From: Acinetobacter tianfuensis
GTDB taxonomy: Bacteria; Pseudomonadota; Gammaproteobacteria; Pseudomonadales; Moraxellaceae
Length of the DNA stretch: 64,000 nucleotides
Assembly: GCF_003611465.1 (NCBI RefSeq)
Contig: NZ_RAXV01000004.1
Span: forward strand, 48,323-112,322
Direction: 5' to 3'
The position numbers and the translations under genes were made by a program. Below the pieces are notes generated by a model. That model saw only the letters and a list, made by a program, of their open reading frames with translations, had not been told where the DNA came from and made no database searches. Shown one piece after another: positions 11,437-19,660 of the stretch. Within the stretch, counting starts at the first letter, position 1. Every line of letters begins with the position of its first letter.

Positions 11437-11467
11437 AGTATACATACAAATGAGAATTATTTCCCAA
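11437..11467 (-). promoter_or_regulatory. feo promoter with Fur-box-like site
   Basis: TGAGAAT-T-ATTTCCC at 11451-11465 matches the 7-1-7 Fur model TGATAAT-N-ATTATCA at about 10 of 14 positions. It sits between a -10 TATACT (11437-11442, minus strand) and a -35-like TTGGGA (11462-11467). Repression of feo by Fe-Fur is the expected control. Confidence 0.6.
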
Positions 11468-11581
11468 TTGTTAACAAGAATGATTCCTGCTTTTTTAGAA
11501 CACATCGACATACCTATAAAATTACACTACATTGGATAATCCCAATCAAAACAATCATCCCAGCCAATTGCTAAAGCCCTC

Positions 11582-12499
11582 ATGTTGAATAAAAAACCGC
11601 GTATACCAGCACCTGTGCAAATTCCAGAAAACTTAAGTTTTTTACACGGATTCAGGGATCATTTGATTGCACAAACCGTTAGCCCGCATACAAGAAATGC
11701 TTATATTTCTGATTTAATTCAATGTAATGAATGCATAGATGCTCCTTTGCCAAATTGGAGCAGCGACGATATTTCTGATGTTTTATTAAAACTTACACAG
11801 CAAGGAAAAAGCCCGCGTTCAATTGCGCGCAGCCTCTCGGCTCTGCGTTCATTCTTTAAGTTTTTACGGGAACAAAAATTGCGCAGCGACAACCCTGTCA
11901 GCACACATAAAACACCTAAGATTGGCCGCGCACTGCCCAAAGACTTATCTGAGGCGGATGTTGAAGCGCTGATTCACGCTCCAGATATACAGACTGCGCT
12001 TGGACTGCGTGACCGCGCTATGCTTGAAGTGCTGTATGCCTGCGGTTTGCGGGTAACTGAATTGTTAAACTTAAGGCTGGAACTGATTAACTTAAAACAA
12101 GGTTATTTGCGTATTGTCGGCAAAGGCAATAAAGAACGCCTTGTTCCTATGGGTCAGACCGCCCGCGATTGGATCGAAAAATATCTGAACGATGCCCGGC
12201 CCGCCTTATATAAAAGCGCAACAGATTATTTATTTTTAACACAGCTGGGCGGTATTATGAGCAGGCAGAATTTTTGGTATGCCATCAAACGCTATGCCCT
12301 GCAGGCTGGTATACAGGCTGAACTGTCACCGCACACTTTAAGGCATGCTTTTGCAACACATTTGCTCAATCACGGCGCAGACCTGCGTGTCGTGCAAATG
12401 CTGCTGGGCCACAGCGACCTTTCAACGACACAAATTTATACCCATGTCGCGCAGGTTCGCATGCAATTGCTGCATGCGCAGCACCATCCGCGCGCCTAG
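11582..12499 (+). CDS. xerD: Site-specific tyrosine recombinase XerD
   Basis: XerD, with XerC and FtsK, resolves chromosome dimers at dif. The protein is 305 aa. The N-terminal SAM-like core-binding domain covers about residues 17-105 and the catalytic domain the rest. All catalytic residues are visible: Arg157 (CGLRVTE), Lys181 (GKGNKER), His251 and Arg254 (HTLRH), His277 (LGHS) and the nucleophile Tyr286 (QIYTH). I call it XerD rather than XerC because a dsbC homologue lies directly downstream, as in E. coli xerD-dsbC, and because it is close in length to E. coli XerD. It diverges from the feo operon with about 115 bp between. Confidence 0.9.
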   Translation: MLNKKPRIPAPVQIPENLSFLHGFRDHLIAQTVSPHTRNAYISDLIQCNECIDAPLPNWSSDDISDVLLKLTQQGKSPRSIARSLSALRSFFKFLREQKLRSDNPVSTHKTPKIGRALPKDLSEADVEALIHAPDIQTALGLRDRAMLEVLYACGLRVTELLNLRLELINLKQGYLRIVGKGNKERLVPMGQTARDWIEKYLNDARPALYKSATDYLFLTQLGGIMSRQNFWYAIKRYALQAGIQAELSPHTLRHAFATHLLNHGADLRVVQMLLGHSDLSTTQIYTHVAQVRMQLLHAQHHPRA

Positions 12500-12601
12500 C
12501 CCTGTCATCGCGGCGACCAAGAAGTTACATGGCTGCGGTATTTTTTTGCTATGCTAATTCACCTGTTTTTTCCAAAGCTAAAACAAAAGGGTTCTTTATA
12601 T

Positions 12602-13414
12602 ATGCGATTTACCCGTTCAAAAATTGTTATCGCCACAGCACTGATCAGCGCATTCGGCCTAAGTGCATGCAGCAAATCTAATGATGCAGAAAAACAAGGG
12701 CCTCTGACTGCAAGCGCGCCAGCAACGGGTGAAGCCTCAACCCTTTCCGAACGCAATCAGCAGCAGCGTTTGCAGCAAGTATTGGAAAGCGGACTAAAAA
12801 AAGCCAATATCACCGCAAAAATCAGCGAAATCAAAGCAACTGAAGTTCCTAATTTATACTGGGTCAGCTTTGAAGGCATGTCTTCAGTATATGCAACAGC
12901 TGACGGTAAATACATTATTCAGGGCGATGTGATCCGCTTAGGCGACAAAACCCTGCACAATGTCAGCGAAAGCCTGCAGTCAGAAGTCACCCAAAAAGAG
13001 CTGGCTAAGCTGGAAGTTGAAGACCTGATTGTCTACAAAGCCAAAGGTAAAACCAAACATGTAGTTTATGTTTTTACTGATTCCAGCTGTCCTTACTGCC
13101 ATAAACTGCACGAACACCTAGACGAAATTACCGGCAAAGGTATTGAAGTGCGCTATATCGCATGGCCTCGCGGTGAACAGTTCATGCCGACGATGGAAAG
13201 CATCTGGTGCAGCGAGAACCGCCAAGAAGCCTTTAACCAAGCGATTACTGGCGCACAGCTTCCTCCTGCAGCATGTAAATCCCCTGTACGTGAGATGTAC
13301 CAGCTGGGTCTGAATATTGGCGTAAATGGCACACCTGCAATTTATAGCACTGACGGTGTGTATTTAGGCGGATATATGGAGCCAAGCGAATTAATCTCCC
13401 GCTTAAATAAATAA
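12602..13414 (+). CDS. dsbC: Thiol:disulfide interchange protein DsbC, lipoprotein form
   Basis: This is a periplasmic disulfide isomerase that rearranges wrong disulfides. The start is the ATG at 12602 (270 aa), preceded by AAAGGG; upstream starts would extend into non-coding sequence. The N-terminus is a lipoprotein signal, with a basic RFTRSK segment, a hydrophobic run and the lipobox LSAC. Ser follows the lipidated Cys, so outer-membrane sorting is expected. The dimerisation domain spans about residues 40-125. The thioredoxin fold follows, with active site CPYC (SSCPYCHKL) and a cis-Pro region (GVNGTPAIY). E. coli DsbC is soluble, so membrane anchoring is a notable difference. It lies downstream of xerD in the same direction. 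Confidence 0.9.
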   Translation: MRFTRSKIVIATALISAFGLSACSKSNDAEKQGPLTASAPATGEASTLSERNQQQRLQQVLESGLKKANITAKISEIKATEVPNLYWVSFEGMSSVYATADGKYIIQGDVIRLGDKTLHNVSESLQSEVTQKELAKLEVEDLIVYKAKGKTKHVVYVFTDSSCPYCHKLHEHLDEITGKGIEVRYIAWPRGEQFMPTMESIWCSENRQEAFNQAITGAQLPPAACKSPVREMYQLGLNIGVNGTPAIYSTDGVYLGGYMEPSELISRLNK

Positions 13415-13539
13415 AATTTATCGAATAAATTACTGTTTTTTATAGATAGAGATAAAGTTGTGAATCTCCTAGAGTCATGGCATTTTTTTAGCTATGATCT
13501 AGGCTCACTTAAAAATCTGATGAAATAATGGAGTGTGAC

Positions 13540-14844
13540 GTGAAACCAGTTCGTCTGGCAATCCTCGGTCTTGGTACTGTGGGTGGTGGTGCCCTTAAAC
13601 TACTAAAAGAAAATGCTGCTGAGATTAAACGTCGCACCGGTCGTGAAATTGAAATTACCCATGTAGGCACACGCCGTGAGCGTCCAGATTTGGACCTTCC
13701 CGCTTCTGTTAAGCAAAGCGCTGACCTGCTTGAAATTGTCCGTCAGCCTGATGTTGATGTCGTTATTGAAGTCATGGGCGGCATCCACCCTGCTTATGAA
13801 ATCATTAAAGAAGCTATTATTCATGGCAAACAAGTCGTGACTGCAAACAAAGCGCTGTTAGCCGAACACGGCAACGAATTATTCAAACTTGCAGATGAAC
13901 ATCATGTGCAAATTGCCTATGAAGCAGCTGTTGCTGGCGGCATTCCAATTATTAAAGTCATGCGTGAAGGCTTAGCGGCCAACAAGATTGATTGGCTGGC
14001 TGGCATCATCAACGGCACAGGCAACTTTATTTTGACTGAAATGCGTGAAAAAGGCCGTGCATTTGCAGATGTACTCAAAGAAGCGCAAGAGTTGGGTTAT
14101 GCAGAAGCAGACCCAACATTTGACGTTGAAGGTATTGATGCTGCCCACAAACTGACACTGCTTGCATCTATTGCTTTCGGTATTCCTTTGCAGTTTGAAA
14201 AAGTATTTACCGAAGGCATCAGCAAAATCACTGCTCAAGATGTCAAATATGCAGAAGACCTTGGTTTCCGCATTAAGCACCTCGGCATTGCCCGCCGCGC
14301 TGAACACGGTATTGAACTTCGTGTACATCCAACGCTGATTCCTGAAGAGCAGCTGATTGCCAATGTAAACGGCGTGAAAAATGCGGTACTGGTTCAAGCC
14401 AATGCTGTTGGCCCTACACTTTACTATGGCGCAGGCGCAGGCGCAGGCCCTACGGCTTCTGCTGTGGTTGCTGACATTGTCGACATCGTCCGTGACATTT
14501 CGTATACCGAAGATGGCGCAGGTACAATTCCGCAGCTGGCTTTTGAAAGCTTAAGCGACCTGCCTATTCTGCCGCGTGAAGAAATGACCACAGGCTACTA
14601 CATCCGCATTAATGCCGAAGACCAAACTGGCGTACTTGCAGACGTCACAACTATTTTAAGCCGTACCGGCATCAGCATTGACGCAATCATGCAGCAGTCA
14701 CGCTTAAAAGACCTTATCCCTATCGTGATTTTGACAGATCCGGTGAAAGAATCGAAAATGGATGAAGCGCTGAAGCAAATCCAAGCTTTACCTGTCATTC
14801 ATGGCGAAATCGTGCGAATTCGTTTAGAATCGCTTGATAATTAA
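13540..14844 (+). CDS. hom: Homoserine dehydrogenase
   Basis: Hom reduces aspartate-semialdehyde to homoserine for threonine and methionine synthesis. The start is the GTG at 13540 (MKPVRLAI; 434 aa) because TGGAG at 13529-13533 is correctly placed. The ATG at 13528 overlaps that ribosome-binding site and is less likely. The NAD(P)-binding motif GLGTVGGG is at about residues 9-16. The catalytic domain carries INGTGNFI and the substrate segment LGYAEADPTFDVEG. The C-terminal ACT domain (about residues 350-430, TGVLADVTTILSRTGIS) gives threonine feedback. It is the monofunctional type, without aspartokinase. thrC follows after 64 bp and the two probably form an operon. A TATGAT -10-like box lies at 13493-13498. 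Confidence 0.95.
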   Translation: MKPVRLAILGLGTVGGGALKLLKENAAEIKRRTGREIEITHVGTRRERPDLDLPASVKQSADLLEIVRQPDVDVVIEVMGGIHPAYEIIKEAIIHGKQVVTANKALLAEHGNELFKLADEHHVQIAYEAAVAGGIPIIKVMREGLAANKIDWLAGIINGTGNFILTEMREKGRAFADVLKEAQELGYAEADPTFDVEGIDAAHKLTLLASIAFGIPLQFEKVFTEGISKITAQDVKYAEDLGFRIKHLGIARRAEHGIELRVHPTLIPEEQLIANVNGVKNAVLVQANAVGPTLYYGAGAGAGPTASAVVADIVDIVRDISYTEDGAGTIPQLAFESLSDLPILPREEMTTGYYIRINAEDQTGVLADVTTILSRTGISIDAIMQQSRLKDLIPIVILTDPVKESKMDEALKQIQALPVIHGEIVRIRLESLDN

Positions 14845-14908
14845 TCGGGTTGAGGACGTGAAATAAATCGTGTCCTCACCAAGCTCTACCCACAATTGGA
14901 ACATCATC

Positions 14909-16048
14909 ATGTCTAATGCCAACCGTTATACTGGTTTAGTTGACCGCTATCGTGACCGTTTACCAGTGTCTGCCACGACTAAAGCAATTTCTTTAGGTGA
15001 AGGTAATACGCCACTGATTAAACTTGCGAATATTCCGCGCTTAATTGGCAAAAATGTTGAAATTTATGTGAAGTACGAAGGCTTAAACCCGACTGGTTCA
15101 TTTAAAGACCGCGGCATGACTATGGCCGTGACTAAGGCAGTTGAAGAAGGCTCTAAAGCCATTATCTGTGCATCTACAGGCAATACTTCTGCTGCGGCGG
15201 CTGCCTATGCTGCACGTGCTGGCATCAAAGCGTTCGTTTTAATCCCTGAAGGCAAAATTGCCATGGGTAAAATGGCGCAAGCAATGATGTACGGCGCAAT
15301 CACCATGCAAATCCGCGGCAACTTCGATGACGGCATGCGCCTAGTTAAAGAAGTGGCTGATCAAGCGCCTGTAACGATTGTAAACTCAATCAACCCTTAC
15401 CGCCTTCAAGGTCAAAAAACGATTGCATACGAAATCGTAGATGAGCTTGGCCGTGCGCCTGACTACCACTGCTTGCCAGTAGGCAACGCAGGCAACATCA
15501 CTGCGCACTGGATGGGTTATACAGAAGCAGTTGCAAACCAGCCTGCTGGCGAGTTTGAACAAGTTGTTTACGATGCTGCAACTGATGCTTTCACTGGTCC
15601 TAAACCAGAAGGCCTGCCAACAATGGTCGGTTACCAAGCTTCTGGCGCTGCGCCATTCCTTCGCGGTGCACCGGTTGAAAACCCTGAAACGATTGCAACA
15701 GCAATCCGTATCGGCAACCCGCAAAGCTGGAACCATGCTAAAGCAGTTGTACGTGACTCAAATGGCTGGTTTGACGAATTAACAGATGCTGAAATCTTAG
15801 AAGCACAGCGTCTGCTTTCTATGTACGAAGGCGTATTTGTAGAACCTGCTTCTGCAGCATCTATCGGCGGCGCAATCCGTGACTTGAAAGCTGGCAAGAT
15901 TCCTGAAGGTTCAGTAATTGTATGTACAGTAACGGGCAACGGCTTGAAAGATCCTGACACAGCAATCAAACAATGTTCTGATGCTGTCATGCTGTCAATC
16001 GACGCAACAATGGATCAAGTACGCGACTCAATTCTTTCTAATATGTAA
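14909..16048 (+). CDS. thrC: Threonine synthase
   Basis: ThrC converts O-phospho-L-homoserine to threonine with PLP. The start is the ATG at 14909 (MSNANRY; 379 aa) after TTGGAA; the GTG at 14870 would add 13 atypical residues. The PLP lysine is in TGSFKDRGMT, and the phosphate-binding loop PVGNAGNI and the Ser/Thr-rich STGNTSAAAAAYA stretch are present. At about 380 residues it belongs to the short class of threonine synthases (the B. subtilis/plant-like fold) rather than the 430-residue E. coli type. It completes the pathway from hom; homoserine kinase is not in the window. It ends at a bidirectional terminator. Confidence 0.95.
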   Translation: MSNANRYTGLVDRYRDRLPVSATTKAISLGEGNTPLIKLANIPRLIGKNVEIYVKYEGLNPTGSFKDRGMTMAVTKAVEEGSKAIICASTGNTSAAAAAYAARAGIKAFVLIPEGKIAMGKMAQAMMYGAITMQIRGNFDDGMRLVKEVADQAPVTIVNSINPYRLQGQKTIAYEIVDELGRAPDYHCLPVGNAGNITAHWMGYTEAVANQPAGEFEQVVYDAATDAFTGPKPEGLPTMVGYQASGAAPFLRGAPVENPETIATAIRIGNPQSWNHAKAVVRDSNGWFDELTDAEILEAQRLLSMYEGVFVEPASAASIGGAIRDLKAGKIPEGSVIVCTVTGNGLKDPDTAIKQCSDAVMLSIDATMDQVRDSILSNM

Positions 16049-16063
16049 GATATTTTAAAGAAT

Positions 16064-16091
16064 AAAAAACCCTGCATCCGCAGGGTTTTTT
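16064..16091. terminator. Bidirectional terminator between thrC and pbpG
   Basis: AAAAAACCCTGC (16064-16075) pairs perfectly with GCAGGGTTTTTT (16080-16091) around ATCC. It serves both converging genes. Confidence 0.9.
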
Positions 16092-16142
16092 ATGCCTTCA
16101 CTCTGCGCTGCAAGCGCATAAGTTGAGTAAGCAGCTCAGGCA

Positions 16143-17192
16143 TTAAATACGTTTTGGCAGCTGAGACACCCAGCCCATCAAACGAGTTGCGTCATCGGTA
16201 CGCGCTTGCGAAGTGTCTGCGCCAAGGAGCACCACAACTGCTGGACGGTTATTCAATGTCGTATGCATCACCACACAGCGCCCTGCTTCATTAATATAGC
16301 CAGTCTTAGAAATATTAATATTCCAGCCGCCATTACGTACTAAAGCATTGGTATTATTTGACTTCAGCACACGGTAACCCAAGTTGAAATCATAGCTTGG
16401 CGTGGTAGAAAACTGACGGATTAAACCATATTGAGAAGCTGTATTGACAAGAATAGCCAGATCACGAGCCGATGCAACATTGCCAGGATGCAGGCCGGTT
16501 GATTCCATAAAGTATGTGCTATTCATCCCCAAGCTGCGCGCCTTTGTATTCATTGCAGAAATAAATGCGCTGCGCCCGCCTGGATAAGTACGCGCTAATG
16601 CTGCCGCTGCTGGATTTTCCGATTTCATTAAAGCAAAAAGAAGCGCTTCAGCACGGTTCATGGTATCGCCGGCGCGTAACGTTGAACTTGAACTTTTACA
16701 GCCTGAACACGAAAAGTCTGACTGCTGCAGCGTAATATCTTCCGACATATTTAAACGCGCATCAGAAATCACCACTGCGGTCATCAGCTTGGTAATAGAT
16801 GCAATTGAACGCGCAGTATTGCTGTTTTTACTGTACAGCACTTCGCCTGTTTGACCGTCCATCACAATGGCTGCACGGGCATTCACTGACGGCTGGCTGG
16901 CATAATTGCCTGTATCTACAATACGAATAGACTGCGAAGGCGCTGATTGCACTGCCGCACCATTTGAACTGCGGATAGATGTGGTGACTTTAGTCGAGCC
17001 TTGCGGAGAAAGCTCTGCCGAATTCGCTTCAACATCAGCATTCAGCAATTGGCTGACATCATCTGAAGACCAGCTGATAGCAGCGTGGTTTTCAGCAGGA
17101 TTCATCACAATTTCAGCAGTACTGAAAGTGCTCAATCCAAAGAGAAATGAAATGCCTAAGGCTTTCATTATAAATTTATTTGATTTTTTCAC
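16143..17192 (-). CDS. pbpG: D-alanyl-D-alanine endopeptidase PBP7/8-type
   Basis: This is a periplasmic low-molecular-weight penicillin-binding protein (349 aa) that cuts D,D-crosslinks in peptidoglycan. An N-terminal signal peptide ends near STFSTAE (about residue 26). The three S11-family motifs are present: Ser132-Ile-Thr-Lys135 (SITK), Ser191-Glu-Asn193 (SEN) and Lys296-Thr-Gly (KTG). A region of about 80 residues between signal and catalytic domain is Ser/Ala rich and low in complexity. It uses a GTG start at 17192; an ATG at 17168 is an alternative within the signal. A Cys pair (SCSGC) lies in the insert near residues 161-165. It diverges from gacA. Confidence 0.9.
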   Translation of the reverse strand: MKKSNKFIMKALGISFLFGLSTFSTAEIVMNPAENHAAISWSSDDVSQLLNADVEANSAELSPQGSTKVTTSIRSSNGAAVQSAPSQSIRIVDTGNYASQPSVNARAAIVMDGQTGEVLYSKNSNTARSIASITKLMTAVVISDARLNMSEDITLQQSDFSCSGCKSSSSTLRAGDTMNRAEALLFALMKSENPAAAALARTYPGGRSAFISAMNTKARSLGMNSTYFMESTGLHPGNVASARDLAILVNTASQYGLIRQFSTTPSYDFNLGYRVLKSNNTNALVRNGGWNINISKTGYINEAGRCVVMHTTLNNRPAVVVLLGADTSQARTDDATRLMGWVSQLPKRI

Positions 17193-17417
17193 GTTTGCTT
17201 ACTCAACTCTTCTAGCGAAATTAGAGGTAAATATTTGCGTATCACCTCTAATATGCCTTACATTTAGACACAATATGGAACTTTTTTGTTGCCAGCATTG
17301 TGTATCAATTATTTTCATCAATGATAAGAATAGGATTGCTAATTTTGTAGTTTCATTGCAAGCTTATTTTGCTTTATGTAACAAAAAAGACGCAGATATA
17401 AAAGAGGGAGAGAGCCG

Positions 17418-18053
17418 GTGATCACAGTTTTGGTGGTAGATGACCATGAGTTAGTCCGTACAGGCATTTGCAGAATGCTCGAAGACCATGCGGATGTACA
17501 AGTTATTGGTCAAGCTGAATCTGGTGAAGAAGCAATCGCTCTGGTCCGGCAGCATCACCCGAATGTCGTACTTTTAGACGTTAACATGCCTGGTATTGGC
17601 GGTGTTGAAACCACCCGCCGCCTGCTGCAGACAGCGCCTGAAACCAAAGTGCTTGCTGTAAGCGGCCTAGCTGAAGAGCCTTATCCTTCATTATTGCTTA
17701 AAGCTGGCGCTAAAGGCTATATCACGAAAGGCGCTCCTGTTACAGAAATGGTCCGCGCCATTAATAAAGTCATGCAAGGCGGCAAATACTTCAGCGCAGA
17801 TATTGCAGAACAGCTTGCAAGCTCTTATTTGTCAGATACACAGCAGTCCCCGTTTGATGCGCTCTCCGAACGTGAGATGCAGGTCGCGATGATGGTAGTG
17901 AATTGCATCAGCGCGCAGGAAATTGCAGATAAACTGTTTGTCAGCGTAAAAACGGTCAATACCTACCGTTACCGCATTTTTGAAAAATTAAATTTAGACA
18001 GCGATGTGAAACTCACGCATTTAGCTATGCGTTACGGCTTAATCAAGCCTTAA
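17418..18053 (+). CDS. gacA: Response regulator GacA
   Basis: GacA is a NarL/LuxR-type response regulator (211 aa) that in gammaproteobacteria activates Rsm small RNAs when phosphorylated by GacS. The receiver domain has the acidic pair D8-D9 (VVDDHE), the phosphoacceptor Asp54 (LLDVNMPG) and Lys near GYITKGA. The C-terminal HTH runs from about 150 to 207, with LSEREMQVAMMVV and SVKTVNTYRYRIFEKL. The GTG start at 17418 has a good GAGGGAGAG site. No histidine kinase of GacS type (BarA hybrid) is next to it; the adjacent kinase is PilS, 9 bp downstream. Acinetobacter gacA is known to affect motility, biofilm and virulence, which fits linkage to pilus regulation. Confidence 0.9.
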   Translation: MITVLVVDDHELVRTGICRMLEDHADVQVIGQAESGEEAIALVRQHHPNVVLLDVNMPGIGGVETTRRLLQTAPETKVLAVSGLAEEPYPSLLLKAGAKGYITKGAPVTEMVRAINKVMQGGKYFSADIAEQLASSYLSDTQQSPFDALSEREMQVAMMVVNCISAQEIADKLFVSVKTVNTYRYRIFEKLNLDSDVKLTHLAMRYGLIKP

Positions 18054-18062
18054 ACCCGACTC

Positions 18063-19634
18063 ATGAGCCAGCGTACACCGCATGCCGCATTAAATACCTA
18101 CCATCTTGGACTGTGGTACAGCGTTTACCGCTTTATCATCACCACAGGTTTGCTGCTGATCTATTTACTGACCTATCAGCAGCTGGCTTTAGAGTATCAA
18201 TATCCGCGTTTATATTTATATGTATTAAGCGCCTATGTCTTAACTTCCAGTCTGCAGTTTTTTGTTTTCCGCGGACTCAAAACTCATATTCAAATACAGC
18301 TGGTCATGCTGTTTATTGTCGATGTTTCAGCTCTCAGCCTGCTCACGCTGGCGCTGGATGGCCCAAACCTGCATATCAGCCTTTTATTTGTCATTTGTAT
18401 CTTTGCCGCCTCTTTATTGCTTAGCGCGCAAAAAGCCCTGCTGATTACTTTAGTTGCTGTAATCAGCGTGATTTATCAGCTGTTTATCGGCACGCTGTTC
18501 GACATTACCTCGCTAAAAAATATTGGCAATAGCGCGTTATTGGCTTTTTTATTTTTTGTCGTTTACGGCAGCGGTCAAATTGCCATCCGCCGCTTCCAGA
18601 TTTTGGAAAACCTTAATTTTTCACAATCACTGCAAATCAACCAGCTGCAAAATATTAACCGCTATATTTTAGAACAGATTAAAACGGGCTATTTAGTACT
18701 GGATCAAAACTGCCATATTGTACTGACCAATCCTGAAGCCTGTGTACTGCTGGGTATCGAACCGCTGTATCAAATTGAGGCCGCCTACCCGCTCTATAAA
18801 GTACAGCCTGATCTGTTTGAGGTGATGAAATTTGAAGACTTACCGGATGGCGACGCCTTTCAGTTTGAGTCACAGCAAAGCCGCTTTCATATTCATGTCC
18901 GAGTACAAAAACTGAATGTGCCGCATCAAACGCTGACGCTGCTGGTACTGCAGGATGCTCAAAAGCTGAATCAGCACGTACAGCAGCTGAAGCTGGCGGC
19001 TTTAGGGCAGCTGTCGGCCAGTATTGCGCATGAAATCCGAAACCCCTTGGCGGCTATTGTTCAAGCGAATGATTTATACCAAGATAGCGACCCTGAACAG
19101 CAGCAGCTTCTGCATAAAATGATTGCAAAACAATCTATGCGCATTGACCGTATTGTACAAGACACGTTAAATATGGTGAAAAATAAAGAAACCCGCCCTG
19201 TTCTGATTCATTTACATTCTTTTTTGCAGCAAATGATCCAAGATGATTTGCCTGATATTCAAAAGCAAGTTCGGCTGAACAGCACTGAAGAACTTAAAAT
19301 CTATTTTGACGAAGGCCAGCTGACTCAAATTTTGATCAACTTAATCCGCAATGCGATCCGTCACAACGACCCGAACTCACCGTATATCGAGCTGAATATT
19401 TATGCTACAGAGCAAAAAGCAGTAATTGATGTGCGTGATTTTGGCAGCGGTGTTGCAAAACAAGATCAAGCGTCACTATTTCAGCCATTTTTCAGTACCG
19501 AAATCACTGGAACTGGTTTAGGATTATACTTAGCGCACAGTTTTTGCGAAGCAAACCAAGCACAGCTTTCTTATGTAGAACAAAATGATCAAGGTGCTTG
19601 TTTCAGGATTATTTGCTTCCGCGCAGTTATTTGA
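18063..19634 (+). CDS. pilS: Type IV pilus sensor histidine kinase PilS
   Basis: PilS is an inner-membrane kinase of the PilSR system that controls pilA transcription through sigma-54. The protein is 523 aa. Six hydrophobic segments cover about residues 20-172, followed by a PAS-like domain (about 195-300). The DHp helix carries His323 (SIAHEIRNPLA). The ATPase domain shows the N box (LINLIRNAIRHN, about 424-435), the G1 box DFGSG and the G2 box GTGLGLYLA (about 483-491). It starts 9 bp after gacA and ends 26 bp before the pilR ATG, so the three genes are probably co-transcribed. Confidence 0.92.
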   Translation: MSQRTPHAALNTYHLGLWYSVYRFIITTGLLLIYLLTYQQLALEYQYPRLYLYVLSAYVLTSSLQFFVFRGLKTHIQIQLVMLFIVDVSALSLLTLALDGPNLHISLLFVICIFAASLLLSAQKALLITLVAVISVIYQLFIGTLFDITSLKNIGNSALLAFLFFVVYGSGQIAIRRFQILENLNFSQSLQINQLQNINRYILEQIKTGYLVLDQNCHIVLTNPEACVLLGIEPLYQIEAAYPLYKVQPDLFEVMKFEDLPDGDAFQFESQQSRFHIHVRVQKLNVPHQTLTLLVLQDAQKLNQHVQQLKLAALGQLSASIAHEIRNPLAAIVQANDLYQDSDPEQQQLLHKMIAKQSMRIDRIVQDTLNMVKNKETRPVLIHLHSFLQQMIQDDLPDIQKQVRLNSTEELKIYFDEGQLTQILINLIRNAIRHNDPNSPYIELNIYATEQKAVIDVRDFGSGVAKQDQASLFQPFFSTEITGTGLGLYLAHSFCEANQAQLSYVEQNDQGACFRIICFRAVI

Positions 19635-19660
19635 TTGCTTTAATTAATTTGGGGAACACA

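Noticed and set aside
13972..14397. 141-aa antisense frame inside hom
   Set aside because: It shadows conserved hom sequence and has no ribosome-binding site or family pattern.
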